Numbered from the stretch's first letter, positions 1-6,691 are shown. The stretch: DNA of 9,639 bases from Fidelibacterota bacterium (GCA_016784265.1 JADHUZ010000027.1:1-9639), one strand, 5' to 3'. A program made the numbers and translations. Notes: a model not told the origin generated them from the letters alone.

Positions 1-137
1 GATATTCTTTTCCTCCGAGACGGTCCGTGCTGACCGGGTGGATAATTTCTTCTTGGTTGAGTAAATTTCGGCGACTCAAAAACCGGATATTCTAACCGCC
101 GACAAACTTTCCCTCGTGAACCATGGAATACTGCCAT
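1..137 (-). CDS. rpsD: 30S ribosomal protein S4, N-terminal part (runs off the window)
   Basis: Only the first 45 codons are present; the gene continues beyond position 1. The ATG at 137-135 opens a peptide starting MAVFHGSRGKVCRRLEYPVF and containing NYPPGQHG followed by a basic SRRKR stretch. This is the conserved N-terminal region of S4, a primary 16S rRNA binder that nucleates 30S assembly and shapes the mRNA entry. Only one Cys (residue 12) is visible in this region, so it looks like a zinc-free S4 rather than the four-Cys type. The gene follows rpsK after 26 nt, the longest gap in the window. An AGGAGA lies at 151-156, about 13 nt before the ATG, which is a long spacing, but no in-frame start lies nearer the site. 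S4 is a known autoregulator of alpha-type operons in E. coli and Bacillus. Identity is secure; the C-terminal S4 RNA-binding domain is outside the window. Confidence 0.93.
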   Translation of the reverse strand, partial: MAVFHGSRGKVCRRLEYPVFESPKFTQPRRNYPPGQHGPSRRKRI

Positions 138-163
138 ATTATTAACTCATTCTCCTAATTATT

Positions 164-547
164 TTATACTCGTCTTCGTTTCGGTGGACGACAACCGTTA
201 TGTGGAATTCCAGTTACATCTTTGATCGCTGTGATGTTCAGTCCTGCAACTTGCAAACCGCGAATAGCGGCTTCCCGTCCAGGACCAGGTCCTTTTACAT
301 GGACTTCCACTTTTTGCAATCCATATCCAACTGCTTCCTCGGCGGCTTCAGTCGCAGCTTGCGCTGCAATAAAAGGTGTTTTTTTCCTCGCACCTTTTGT
401 CCCTGCCGTGCCACCACTCGCCCAAGTAATCACATTTCCATTTTTATCCGTCAATGAAATGACGGTATTGTTAAATGTGGCTTTAACGTGAGCAACGCCA
501 TCGGGCGCAACTTTTTTCTTCTTTTTCTTTCTTACAGACTTTGCCAA
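164..547 (-). CDS. rpsK: 30S ribosomal protein S11 (TTG start)
   Basis: The 127-residue product is a small-subunit platform protein that contacts 16S rRNA near the mRNA exit and E-site region. Diagnostic features are a lysine-rich N-terminus (RKKKKKKV, residues 6-13), the [15 protein letters not shown] strand segment (20-34), [15 protein letters not shown] (84-98) and the C-terminal [15 protein letters not shown]. The Asn-Gly there (N117) matches the site that carries isoaspartate in E. coli S11. The start is TTG at 547-545: it restores the canonical MAKS opening and has GGAGG six nt upstream, and no ATG sits nearby. The central loop, residues 44-60 ([16 protein letters not shown] and flank), lacks the aromatic residue usually seen before KG. 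The gap to rpsM is 15 nt and to rpsD 26 nt. The stop is TAA. Confidence 0.97.
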   Translation of the reverse strand: MAKSVRKKKKKKVAPDGVAHVKATFNNTVISLTDKNGNVITWASGGTAGTKGARKKTPFIAAQAATEAAEEAVGYGLQKVEVHVKGPGPGREAAIRGLQVAGLNITAIKDVTGIPHNGCRPPKRRRV

Positions 548-553
548 AAATCG

Positions 554-558
554 CCTCC
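554..558 (-). promoter_or_regulatory. Shine-Dalgarno site of rpsK
   Basis: On the minus strand GGAGG lies six nt before TTG at 547. It is the strongest purine site near this gene and is what fixes the non-ATG start of S11. Confidence 0.85.
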
Positions 559-562
559 AGTA

Positions 563-946
563 TTATACTTTTCTCTTTTTCTTAACCGCAGTTCGCTTCG
601 GACCTTTTCTGGTGCGAGCATTGGTTTTTGTTCTCTGTCCCCTGACTGGTAAACCCTTTCGATGACGCAGTCCGCGGTAACTTGCAATATCTCGTAACCT
701 TTTCATATTCATCTGAAACTGCCCACGAAGTGAACCTTCGATAAGAATCTCATTTTCCTCGTGTGCAATATAGTCACGAATTTTCTGTGCGTCTGCTTCG
801 GATAAATCGCTTACACGAATATTCGGATTAACGCCTGTGTCTTTCAATATTTTATTCGATGTTGATCTTCCCACACCATAGATGTAGGTCAGTCCAATTT
901 CAATTCTTTTATCTTTTGGTAAGTCAACGCCACCAATACGTGCCAA
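563..946 (-). CDS. rpsM: 30S ribosomal protein S13 (TTG start)
   Basis: The 127-residue product is a 30S head protein. Its C-terminal tail reaches the P-site tRNA, and its body bridges to 50S L5 (bridge B1b). The N-terminus [20 protein letters not shown] and the helix-two-turn-helix segment [12 protein letters not shown] are typical. The strongly conserved block [20 protein letters not shown] lies at about residues 88-107, followed by NARTRKGP and a basic tail KKKRKV. The start is TTG at 946-944, giving the exact canonical N-terminus, preceded by AGGAG with 9 nt spacing. Residues 73-80 read SLRGQFQM where many bacteria have LRREVQM, a mild divergence. It lies 12 nt after rpmJ and 15 nt before rpsK, and ends with TAA. 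Confidence 0.97.
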   Translation of the reverse strand: MARIGGVDLPKDKRIEIGLTYIYGVGRSTSNKILKDTGVNPNIRVSDLSEADAQKIRDYIAHEENEILIEGSLRGQFQMNMKRLRDIASYRGLRHRKGLPVRGQRTKTNARTRKGPKRTAVKKKRKV

Positions 947-955
947 AACGCTACT

Positions 956-960
956 CTCCT
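956..960 (-). promoter_or_regulatory. Shine-Dalgarno site of rpsM, overlapping the rpmJ stop
   Basis: AGGAG on the minus strand lies 9 nt before the TTG of rpsM. Its first two bases are the last two bases of the rpmJ TAG stop (TAGGAG), so termination on rpmJ leaves the ribosome on the rpsM initiation site. Confidence 0.8.
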
Positions 961-1072
961 ATCCTTGTCTTTGTTTGTGTTTTTTATTTTCGCAAATCAC
1001 CAATACTCGACCGTGACGCTTAATAACTTTACACTTATTACATATTTTTTTAACGGATGCTTTTACTTTCAT
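959..1072 (-). CDS. rpmJ: 50S ribosomal protein L36 (zinc-ribbon type)
   Basis: The 37-residue protein starts [19 protein letters not shown] and ends [11 protein letters not shown], the full standard length of bacterial L36, the smallest large-subunit protein. It carries the Cys-Cys-Cys-His zinc set at C11, C14, C27 and H32, so it is the zinc-binding (C+) form. It packs against 23S rRNA near the GTPase-associated side of the subunit. The start is ATG at 1072-1070 with a purine-rich GGAAGAGAGGAAG stretch just upstream, beginning in the infA stop. It follows infA by 15 nt and precedes rpsM by 12 nt, its standard place. The stop is TAG. Confidence 0.96.
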   Translation of the reverse strand: MKVKASVKKICNKCKVIKRHGRVLVICENKKHKQRQG

Positions 1073-1087
1073 TTGCTTCCTCTCTTC

Positions 1088-1306
1088 CTATTTGTACCGA
1101 TAAGTAATACGCCCCCTTGATAAATCGTAGGGCGATATTTCTAACGTTACTTTATCTCCGGGCAATATTTTAATGTAGTGCATTCGCATCTTACCCGAAA
1201 TATGCGCCAATACCTCATGTCCATTTTCCAATTCAACACGAAACGTTGCATTCGGCAATGTTTCCTTGATTGTTCCATCAACTTTGATCGGTTCTTCTTT
1301 AGCCAT
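1088..1306 (-). CDS. infA: Translation initiation factor IF-1
   Basis: The 72-residue OB-fold protein occupies the 30S A site during initiation and assists IF-2 and IF-3. Characteristic segments are [20 protein letters not shown] (1-20), [20 protein letters not shown] and the near-invariant [17 protein letters not shown]-terminus. Two adjacent in-frame ATGs exist, at 1309-1307 and 1306-1304. I choose the second because IF-1 proteins normally start MAKE; using the first would add one Met. The reading overlaps the map stop: ATGATGG contains the map TGA (1308-1306). No good Shine-Dalgarno is visible in the 25 nt upstream, so expression probably depends on coupling to map translation. The stop is TAG, 15 nt before rpmJ. 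Confidence 0.96.
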   Translation of the reverse strand: MAKEEPIKVDGTIKETLPNATFRVELENGHEVLAHISGKMRMHYIKILPGDKVTLEISPYDLSRGRITYRYK

Positions 1307-2058
1307 CATGCAACCGCAATGCTCAAAATTTCTGGACCATTTTCCGTAATTGCAACACTATGCTCAAAATGCGCAGAATGTTTTCTGTCAGTTGTTAGAA
1401 CTGTCCAACCATCGTCCGCAATTTCCACATTAGAAGATCCAAAATTCGCCATCGGTTCAATGGCAAAAACCATCCCCGCCTTCAAAATCGGACCAGAATT
1501 CGGTTCTCCATAATTTGGAATCTGAGGATCTTCATGCAAATTTACACCAATTCCATGTCCGACATATTCTCTCACAACAGAAAAACCGCCACTTTCTATG
1601 ACTTTCTGAATGCTCGCTGAAATGTCATGTAAACGTTTCCCTGGCGTAGCCATCTGAATTCCCGAAAGTAGTGACTTTTCGGTGGTTTCTAAAAATTCAC
1701 GCATACTATCCGAAATTTCCCCAACTGCGTATGTTCGTGCGGCATCACCGAAATAACCATCTTTTTTCACGCCAATATCAATGCCAACAATATCACCAAC
1801 TTGTAATTTTCTACCTGTCGGAATTCCGTGGACAACCTGCTCATTCACCGAAGCGCAAATTGACGATGGAAATCCTCTGTATCCTTTGAACGCAGGTTCA
1901 GCACCATTCGACCGTATGAAATCTTCTGCCAATTGATCCAATTTGCTGAGCCGAGCGCCTGGCTGAATAAATTTTTCCAACATATTCATGGTTTCCGCCA
2001 CAATCCTCGAACTTTGGCGAATTTTCTCAATTTCATGCTGAGAATTGATGCGGATCAC
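1306..2058 (-). CDS. map: Methionine aminopeptidase, type I (GTG start)
   Basis: The 250-residue cytosolic enzyme removes the N-terminal Met from nascent proteins whose second residue is small. It has the short type Ia architecture without an N-terminal zinc extension. The five dinuclear-metal ligands are all present: D94 (GIDIG), D105 (FGDAART), H168 (YVGHGIG), E201 (AIEPM) and E232 (FEHS). The active-site histidines H77 (VVHGIP) and H175 (NLHED) are also present, so it should be active. The start is GTG at 2058-2056, overlapping the last base of the secY TAG stop, with GGGAAG about 8 nt upstream. It sits directly after secY, without the adenylate kinase gene that lies there in Bacillus and relatives. 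It ends with TGA interlocked with the infA start. Confidence 0.97.
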   Translation of the reverse strand: MIRINSQHEIEKIRQSSRIVAETMNMLEKFIQPGARLSKLDQLAEDFIRSNGAEPAFKGYRGFPSSICASVNEQVVHGIPTGRKLQVGDIVGIDIGVKKDGYFGDAARTYAVGEISDSMREFLETTEKSLLSGIQMATPGKRLHDISASIQKVIESGGFSVVREYVGHGIGVNLHEDPQIPNYGEPNSGPILKAGMVFAIEPMANFGSSNVEIADDGWTVLTTDRKHSAHFEHSVAITENGPEILSIAVA

Positions 2059-3395
2059 TACATTCTTCCCTTGCGACCCTTGATTTGCCCTGACTTCATA
2101 AATCCATCATAATGATGCATTAGCAAATGTTGTTCCATTTGTTGAAGCGTATCCAGCGCAACACCTACAATGATTAATAAACTCGTGCCGCCCAAAAAAT
2201 TTGCCAGAGAATAATCAATTTCGCCACCAAATAGTTTAACAATGATAAATGGCATCATCGCAACAACAGCAAGAAATAGTGAGCCGGGCAATGTAACTCT
2301 TGTCAAAATATTGTCAATATATTCGGCGGTTTTTTTCCCCGGACGAACACCCGGAACAAAACCACCATTTTGTTTCAAATTGTCTGCAACTTGCACTGGA
2401 TCAAGCATAATAGCCGTCCAAAAATATGTAAAGAAAACAATCACCATCGCAGAAATAATCCAATAAACAGCAGAATCTGGTGAAAGCCATCTTGACATCG
2501 CGATAAAAAAACCATTGTCAGGAAACATATTCACAGGAGCAGAAATGACCATCATAATTGTCTGAGCAAAAATAATTGGCATGACACCAGCAGAATTAAC
2601 ACGCAAAGGAATGTGAGTTGAGCCACCGCCATAGACTTTCCTGCCGACAACTCTTTTTGCATATTGCACTGGGATTTTTCGCACTCCCTGAGTCATTCTC
2701 ACAACGGCTCCGACAATGAGGACGAACAAACCAATCAATATGATTCTCGGAAAAAGTTGTTTTGCTCCTTCCTGAACCCAGCCGATTTCCTGAATAATCA
2801 CATTCGGCAATCGCGAGATAATACCGATCATAATGATCATCGAAATCCCATTCCCGATACCGCGCTCCGTAATTTGTTCTCCAAGCCACATCAAGAAAAC
2901 AATACCCGTCATCAGAGTTACGACAACTGGAATGTAATAAATCAACCCTGACTGGAACGCAGGATCTAATTCCGAAAGGCGACCGGCAAGCGCAACAGCA
3001 GTACCAGTTGACACAGAAAGCCCCAAAAGCACAGTGCCGTAACGTGTCAATTGGTTAATCTTTTTCCTGCCCAATTCGCCTTCTTTCTGCAATCGCTGAA
3101 AATATGGAACAACCACACCAAGCAATTGCATGATAATCGAAACACTGATGTAAGGCATGATTCCAAGCGCAAAAATCGTCATCTGTTTAAATGCACCACC
3201 AGTGAATAAATCATACAAACCGAACAAAGAACTATCTTCAAAGTTCATAATCTTAGCGAGAGCGCCAGGTGGAATGCCGGGCGCAGGAATATGTGCACCC
3301 AAACGAAAAACAAGAAGCAAACCAATCGTGAAAAGAACACGGTTTCGCAGTTCTTCGATTTTGAAAATGTTTTTTATGCTATCTACAATTCGCAT
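2058..3395 (-). CDS. secY: Protein translocase subunit SecY
   Basis: The 445-residue inner-membrane protein forms the central pore of the SecYEG translocon, which exports unfolded proteins and inserts membrane proteins with SecA or the ribosome. About ten hydrophobic segments are visible (approximately 18-34, 72-95, 118-138, 151-172, 181-200, 217-234, 268-290, 308-330, 366-388, 396-416). The plug region follows TM1 (about 55-70, FGLYDLFTGGAFKQ). Family signatures include GIMPYISVSIIMQLL (78-92), the cytosolic loop around IPVQYAKR (241-248), and GGFVPGVRPGKKT (344-356), whose Arg351 corresponds to the functionally important E. coli R357. The start ATG at 3395-3393 shares its A with the rplO TGA (TGATG). 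The stop TAG shares its G with the map GTG. Its position as the last classic spc gene ties membrane protein output to ribosome synthesis. Confidence 0.98.
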   Translation of the reverse strand: MRIVDSIKNIFKIEELRNRVLFTIGLLLVFRLGAHIPAPGIPPGALAKIMNFEDSSLFGLYDLFTGGAFKQMTIFALGIMPYISVSIIMQLLGVVVPYFQRLQKEGELGRKKINQLTRYGTVLLGLSVSTGTAVALAGRLSELDPAFQSGLIYYIPVVVTLMTGIVFLMWLGEQITERGIGNGISMIIMIGIISRLPNVIIQEIGWVQEGAKQLFPRIILIGLFVLIVGAVVRMTQGVRKIPVQYAKRVVGRKVYGGGSTHIPLRVNSAGVMPIIFAQTIMMVISAPVNMFPDNGFFIAMSRWLSPDSAVYWIISAMVIVFFTYFWTAIMLDPVQVADNLKQNGGFVPGVRPGKKTAEYIDNILTRVTLPGSLFLAVVAMMPFIIVKLFGGEIDYSLANFLGGTSLLIIVGVALDTLQQMEQHLLMHHYDGFMKSGQIKGRKGRM

Positions 3396-3832
3396 CAGAC
3401 AATCACAGCCTTTCCGCCAGCAGCTTCGATTTTAGATATCGCTGATTTGCTAAACGCATTGGCAAAAATTTCCTTTTCTGAAGAAATATCGCCATCACCC
3501 AAAATTTTTACAGGTTTATTTTGATATCGGATTAAACCAAGCGAATGCAATGTGTCAATATCAATCGTCTTAGCTTCAAGATGGTTTAATCTATCCAAGT
3601 TAACGACTTGATATTCTGTTCTGAAAATATTGGTAAACCCACGTTTAGGAAACCTTTTGAAATAGGGAATCTGTCCCCCTTCCATTTTTAATCCGCTCTT
3701 ACTACCAGAACGAGAACCGTATCCCTTGTGCCCTCGTCCACTTGTAGCGCCGGTGCCAGAGCCATGCCCACGACCGAGTCTTTTGGAATTCTTTCTGGAA
3801 CCTTGCGCATATTTCAAATTTGATAAATTCAC
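3395..3832 (-). CDS. rplO: 50S ribosomal protein L15 (GTG start)
   Basis: The 145-residue late-assembly protein reaches deep into 23S rRNA. Its N-terminal half is the typical Gly/Arg/Lys-rich extension: [18 protein letters not shown], then [16 protein letters not shown], then [16 protein letters not shown] (about 52-67). The globular C-terminal domain contains VNLDRLNHL and [10 protein letters not shown] and ends GGKAVIV. The GTG start at 3832-3830 is interlocked with the rpmD stop as GTGA (4 nt overlap), and gives the expected [14 protein letters not shown] opening. The end overlaps the secY start by one base, so rpmD, rplO and secY form a translationally coupled chain. Confidence 0.97.
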   Translation of the reverse strand: MNLSNLKYAQGSRKNSKRLGRGHGSGTGATSGRGHKGYGSRSGSKSGLKMEGGQIPYFKRFPKRGFTNIFRTEYQVVNLDRLNHLEAKTIDIDTLHSLGLIRYQNKPVKILGDGDISSEKEIFANAFSKSAISKIEAAGGKAVIV

Positions 3833-4026
3833 TTTTTTGCCCCTTTAATTTCATTCACCTCAACAAGATGAGAAACGACATTAATCATTCCACGAATCAC
3901 AGGCGTATCATCATGCTCAACTGTCTGATGGAGCTTTCGTAAACCCAATGCTTTTAATGAGTCCTTCGCCTTAGATCTGTATCCTATCGCGCTTTTAACC
4001 ATTTTGATTGCTAAACGTTTTGCCAT
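3829..4026 (-). CDS. rpmD: 50S ribosomal protein L30
   Basis: The 65-residue protein has the ferredoxin-like L30 fold and binds 23S rRNA. It reads [16 protein letters not shown] at the start. The core [20 protein letters not shown] (about 25-44) and the [13 protein letters not shown] segment are diagnostic. The start is ATG at 4026-4024; the nearest purine site (CGGAG) is about 14 nt away, a weak or long spacing, but the family N-terminus supports this start. It follows rpsE by 24 nt and ends in a TGA that overlaps the rplO GTG. L30 is frequently absent from Candidate Phyla Radiation genomes, so its presence is informative about the host. Confidence 0.96.
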   Translation of the reverse strand: MAKRLAIKMVKSAIGYRSKAKDSLKALGLRKLHQTVEHDDTPVIRGMINVVSHLVEVNEIKGAKK

Positions 4027-4050
4027 ATTAAAACTTTCTACTCCGAGAAT

Positions 4051-4566
4051 TTATTTTCTGATTCTATAAATTTCACTAATCTTTTTCCCACGCTTTGCAG
4101 CAACTTCGAGTGGATCGTGCAATTTTCTTAATGCATCAATCGTCGCTTTCACGATATTGTGCGCATTGTTGGAACCCAAATTTTTCGCTAAAATGTCGTG
4201 AATGCCAACCTGATCCATTATTGCTCGCACGGGACCACCCGCAATCACACCCGTACCAGGTGTTGCAGGACGCAACAGCACTTTTCCAGCACCATTTTTA
4301 CCGACGATTTGATGCTCGATAGTGCTCCCTTTCAGTGGAATATAAACAATATTTCGTTTGGCATCTTCCTTGCCCTTATTCACAGCATCAATCACTTGAT
4401 TGGCTTTTCCAAGCCCCACACCAACATAACCATTTCCGTTGCCAACAGTAACAATTGCATTAAATCGAATTCGTCGCCCACCCTTCACGGTTTTGGCAAC
4501 GCGACTGATTTTTACAACGGTCTCTTCCTTCAGGTCTAGTTCAGTCCAATGTACAGTTTTCTTCAA
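4051..4566 (-). CDS. rpsE: 30S ribosomal protein S5 (TTG start)
   Basis: The 171-residue protein lies at the mRNA entry side of the 30S and contributes to decoding accuracy and mRNA unwinding. The N-terminal double-stranded-RNA-binding-like domain is clear: [23 protein letters not shown] begins about residue 15, then [20 protein letters not shown]. The C-terminal domain carries the [20 protein letters not shown] block (about 98-117) and [12 protein letters not shown], and ends EIYRIRK. The length is close to E. coli S5 (167). The start is TTG at 4566-4564, giving MKKTVHW, with a full AAGGAG 8 nt upstream that begins in the rplR TAA stop. No ATG alternative exists near the site. It precedes rpmD by 24 nt. 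Confidence 0.97.
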   Translation of the reverse strand: MKKTVHWTELDLKEETVVKISRVAKTVKGGRRIRFNAIVTVGNGNGYVGVGLGKANQVIDAVNKGKEDAKRNIVYIPLKGSTIEHQIVGKNGAGKVLLRPATPGTGVIAGGPVRAIMDQVGIHDILAKNLGSNNAHNIVKATIDALRKLHDPLEVAAKRGKKISEIYRIRK

Positions 4567-4574
4567 CCAGATTA

Positions 4575-4580
4575 CTCCTT
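4575..4580 (-). promoter_or_regulatory. Shine-Dalgarno site of rpsE, fused to the rplR stop
   Basis: AAGGAG on the minus strand lies 8 nt before the TTG start of S5. The first two A bases are the last two of the rplR TAA (TAAGGAG). It determines the TTG start. Confidence 0.85.
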
Positions 4581-4938
4581 AAAATTTTAGCCCAGATTTC
4601 CTTGCCGATTCAGCCAAGGATTTTACACGACCATGATACAAATATCCATTGCGATCAAATACGACAGATTCTATATTTACTGCAATCGCTTTCTCCGCAA
4701 TTTGCTTTCCGACAATTTCACTGATTTCGGTTTTATTTTTGCCCTTTGGAATCGCTCCGGAATTGCTGGAATACGACATAAGTGTTACACCGTTTGTATC
4801 GTCCACAATCTGCACAGAAATGTGCTTGTTGGATCGAAACACAACCAATCTTGGCTTTTCAGATGTTCCACGAAATTTCCTTTTGATTGCAAGCTTGCGC
4901 TTCGCTATTCTTACTCTTTTTAGTTCTTCTCTATTCAC
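4579..4938 (-). CDS. rplR: 50S ribosomal protein L18 (GTG start)
   Basis: The 119-residue 5S rRNA-binding protein joins L5 in attaching 5S rRNA to the central protuberance. The N-terminus is very basic (RVRIAKRKLAIKRKFRGT), followed by EKPRLVVFRSNKHISVQIVD (about 27-46), the hallmark of the family. The C-terminal part has AVNIESVVFDRNGYLYHGRVKSLAE and ends ARKSGLKF. The start is GTG at 4938-4936 (MNREELKR), preceded by TAGGA about 7 nt upstream, a moderate site. An extra in-frame TAG lies between the rplF stop and this start. It follows rplF by 15 nt. Confidence 0.96.
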   Translation of the reverse strand: MNREELKRVRIAKRKLAIKRKFRGTSEKPRLVVFRSNKHISVQIVDDTNGVTLMSYSSNSGAIPKGKNKTEISEIVGKQIAEKAIAVNIESVVFDRNGYLYHGRVKSLAESARKSGLKF

Positions 4939-4953
4939 GTTAAATTCCTACCT

Positions 4954-5505
4954 TTATGGTCCACCAGCTCCGACTGCGGATTTGCCGGATTTTCTCTTAA
5001 TTTGTTCACCTTCATATCGAATACCCTTTCCTTTGTACGGTTCGGGCTTTCGAAAAGATCTAATTTTTGCCGCAACGACTCCAACTAATTGCTTGTCAAT
5101 TCCACTTACGATAATTTTACCAGCTTCGGGAACAGCAAACGAGATGCCCTCTGGCGGAGTAAACAATATCGGATGTGAATAACCAAGGTTCAATAACAAA
5201 CTGTGCCCTTTTATTATAGCTTGATACCCAACACCTTGAACAAACAAAGTTTTCGCAAACCCTTCCGATACACCAACCATCATATTTTGTATCAGAGCAC
5301 GCGATAATCCATGAAGCGAGCGAACTTCTCTCTCATCTGATGAACAGGTAACAACAATGGTTCCGTCCTCAATTGCTACCGAAATTCCTGCCGGCACATT
5401 CCAAGATAATTCACCCAATTTCCCTTTTATGGAAATAACGCGCCCTTTAAATGATGCCTTCACATCATCAGTGATTGCAACTGGCTGTTTTCCAATCCTT
5501 GACAT
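4954..5505 (-). CDS. rplF: 50S ribosomal protein L6
   Basis: The 183-residue protein has two homologous alpha/beta domains and sits near the factor-binding site by the sarcin-ricin loop. The start is MSRIGKQPVAI. Domain 1 covers GKLGELSWNVPAG and the HGLSRALIQNMMVGVSEGF stretch (about 64-82). Domain 2 carries GYQAIIKGHSLLLNLGYSHP and the conserved end PEPYKGKGIRYEGEQIKRKSG. After the usual GK it continues as a short Gly/Ala tail, SAVGAGGP, where many L6 proteins end GKTGKK, a small lineage oddity. The start ATG at 5505-5503 has AAGGAAGGG upstream, beginning near the rpsH stop. The neighbours are rpsH (17 nt before) and rplR (15 nt after). Confidence 0.97.
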   Translation of the reverse strand: MSRIGKQPVAITDDVKASFKGRVISIKGKLGELSWNVPAGISVAIEDGTIVVTCSSDEREVRSLHGLSRALIQNMMVGVSEGFAKTLFVQGVGYQAIIKGHSLLLNLGYSHPILFTPPEGISFAVPEAGKIIVSGIDKQLVGVVAAKIRSFRKPEPYKGKGIRYEGEQIKRKSGKSAVGAGGP

Positions 5506-5522
5506 CTATCTATGCCCTTCCT

Positions 5523-5924
5523 TTACCATACCGTACAGATGATTTCACCACCTGTGTTTTTCTCTTTTGCATCATAATTTGTCATGATCCCTGAAGAAGT
5601 AGAAATGATTGCGATACCCAAACCATTTAAAACGCGCGGTAAATTTTTCACATCCACATAAACACGCCGTCCAGGTTTACTTGTTCGCTGAATCCCTTCA
5701 ATCACAGGTTTACCATGTCTGTCATATTTGAGATACAAACGCAAATCTTTCTTATTGTCTTCTTTTTTTACTAAAATGATATCCCTGATGTACCCTTCTT
5801 TTTTCAAAATTTTGGATATTTCCTGCTTCACTTTTGAGCTGGGAATATCAACAAACGGATGTTCAGCCATTCCGGCATTCCGTATCCTTGTGAGCATATC
5901 AGCAATTGGATCAGTCATAGCCAT
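5523..5924 (-). CDS. rpsH: 30S ribosomal protein S8
   Basis: The 133-residue primary 16S rRNA binder recognises helix 21 and organises the central domain; in E. coli it also represses spc-operon translation. It begins [19 protein letters not shown]. Conserved elements are [23 protein letters not shown] (centred about residue 74) and the C-terminal block with [15 protein letters not shown] and the end GGEIICTVW. There are two in-frame ATGs, 5924-5922 and 5918-5916. I prefer the first because the AAGGAG at the rpsN stop is 12 nt from it and 18 nt from the second. It follows rpsN by 16 nt. Confidence 0.97.
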   Translation of the reverse strand: MAMTDPIADMLTRIRNAGMAEHPFVDIPSSKVKQEISKILKKEGYIRDIILVKKEDNKKDLRLYLKYDRHGKPVIEGIQRTSKPGRRVYVDVKNLPRVLNGLGIAIISTSSGIMTNYDAKEKNTGGEIICTVW

Positions 5925-5940
5925 TTCTTATTTTTTCTCC

Positions 5941-6126
5941 TTACCAACTCGCTTTTGTTAAACCCGGTATTTCACCGCGCAGTGCCATTTCACGAAAACA
6001 AATACGGCACAAACCGTACTTTCGAATATATCCCCTCGGACGACCGCAACTTCTGCAACGATTTTTCGCCCTGATAGAGTATTTCGGTGTTTTTAACGAT
6101 TTTGCAATTTGTGATTTCTTTGCCAT
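5941..6126 (-). CDS. rpsN: 30S ribosomal protein S14, short zinc type
   Basis: The 61-residue protein of the 30S head contacts S3, S10 and S19. It is the short zinc-binding (type Z, C+) form: the two CXXC pairs are C24/C27 (NRCRSCGRP) and C40/C43 (GLCRICFRE). The family end [12 protein letters not shown] is intact. The roughly 100-residue Cys-free form seen in E. coli is different. The start ATG at 6126-6124 has AAGGA six nt upstream, inside the end of rplE. It lies 3 nt after the rplE stop, in the same frame, separated by a second stop (TAA TAG ATG). Confidence 0.98.
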   Translation of the reverse strand: MAKKSQIAKSLKTPKYSIRAKNRCRSCGRPRGYIRKYGLCRICFREMALRGEIPGLTKASW

Positions 6127-6129
6127 CTA

Positions 6130-6690
6130 TTATCCTTGATTTATCGATTTAAAAGGCATCCCAAAATGTCGGAGCAAACTATGCGCTTCTTTATCGGTCT
6201 TTGCTGATGTTACAATCGAAATATCCATACCACGAATATTGTCAATCTTGTCGTAGTCAATTTCAGGAAAAATAATTTGCTCTGTGACACCAATTGAAAA
6301 GTTTCCCCTTCCGTCAAAAGAAGAGTCTTTTATGCCTCGAAAGTCTCTAATTCGAGGAATCGCTATGGATATTAACTTATCCAGAAAATCGTACTTTTTA
6401 TCTCGCCGGAGTGTAACATAAACACCAACCACATCTCCTTTGCGCAATTTGAAATTAGAAATTGCTAATTTTGATTTGCTTATTACAGGCTTTTGTCCTG
6501 AAATCGTTCTCAATTCCTCAATAGCATTTTCCAAACCCTTTGGGCTTTCCTTTGCTTTTCCAACTCCCATATTGATAGAAATTTTCATCACTTTGGGAAC
6601 TTCAAAAATATTTTTATACCCAAATTCTTTCTGCAACGCAGGGACGATTTTATTCTCGTATTTTTCTTTTAATCTTGAAGTGTATCCCAT
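6130..6690 (-). CDS. rplE: 50S ribosomal protein L5
   Basis: The 186-residue 5S rRNA-binding protein of the central protuberance contacts P-site tRNA and S13. The segment [20 protein letters not shown] (about 31-50), then [19 protein letters not shown] and VGVYVTLR, are family hallmarks. The C-terminal part contains [20 protein letters not shown] and ends [14 protein letters not shown]. The start ATG at 6690-6688 is one nt after the rplX TAA (TAAAATG). A GGGAGAG site lies about 15 nt upstream inside rplX, so coupling to rplX is likely. Confidence 0.97.
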   Translation of the reverse strand: MGYTSRLKEKYENKIVPALQKEFGYKNIFEVPKVMKISINMGVGKAKESPKGLENAIEELRTISGQKPVISKSKLAISNFKLRKGDVVGVYVTLRRDKKYDFLDKLISIAIPRIRDFRGIKDSSFDGRGNFSIGVTEQIIFPEIDYDKIDNIRGMDISIVTSAKTDKEAHSLLRHFGMPFKSINQG

Positions 6691-6691
6691 T

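Noticed and set aside
490..530. A-rich lysine codon run in rpsK as a programmed frameshift site
   Set aside because: The six-A run followed by G is in the frame AAA AAA GTT, not A AAA AAG, so it is not a canonical -1 slippery heptamer. Both alternative frames give nothing known.
2596..2889. A 97-codon minus-strand open frame inside secY in another frame
   Set aside because: It is an out-of-frame overlap with the conserved SecY coding sequence and has no family similarity.
4649..5182. A 177-codon plus-strand open frame across rplR and rplF
   Set aside because: It spans two certain genes on the other strand and shows no independent motif or ribosome binding site that I could identify.
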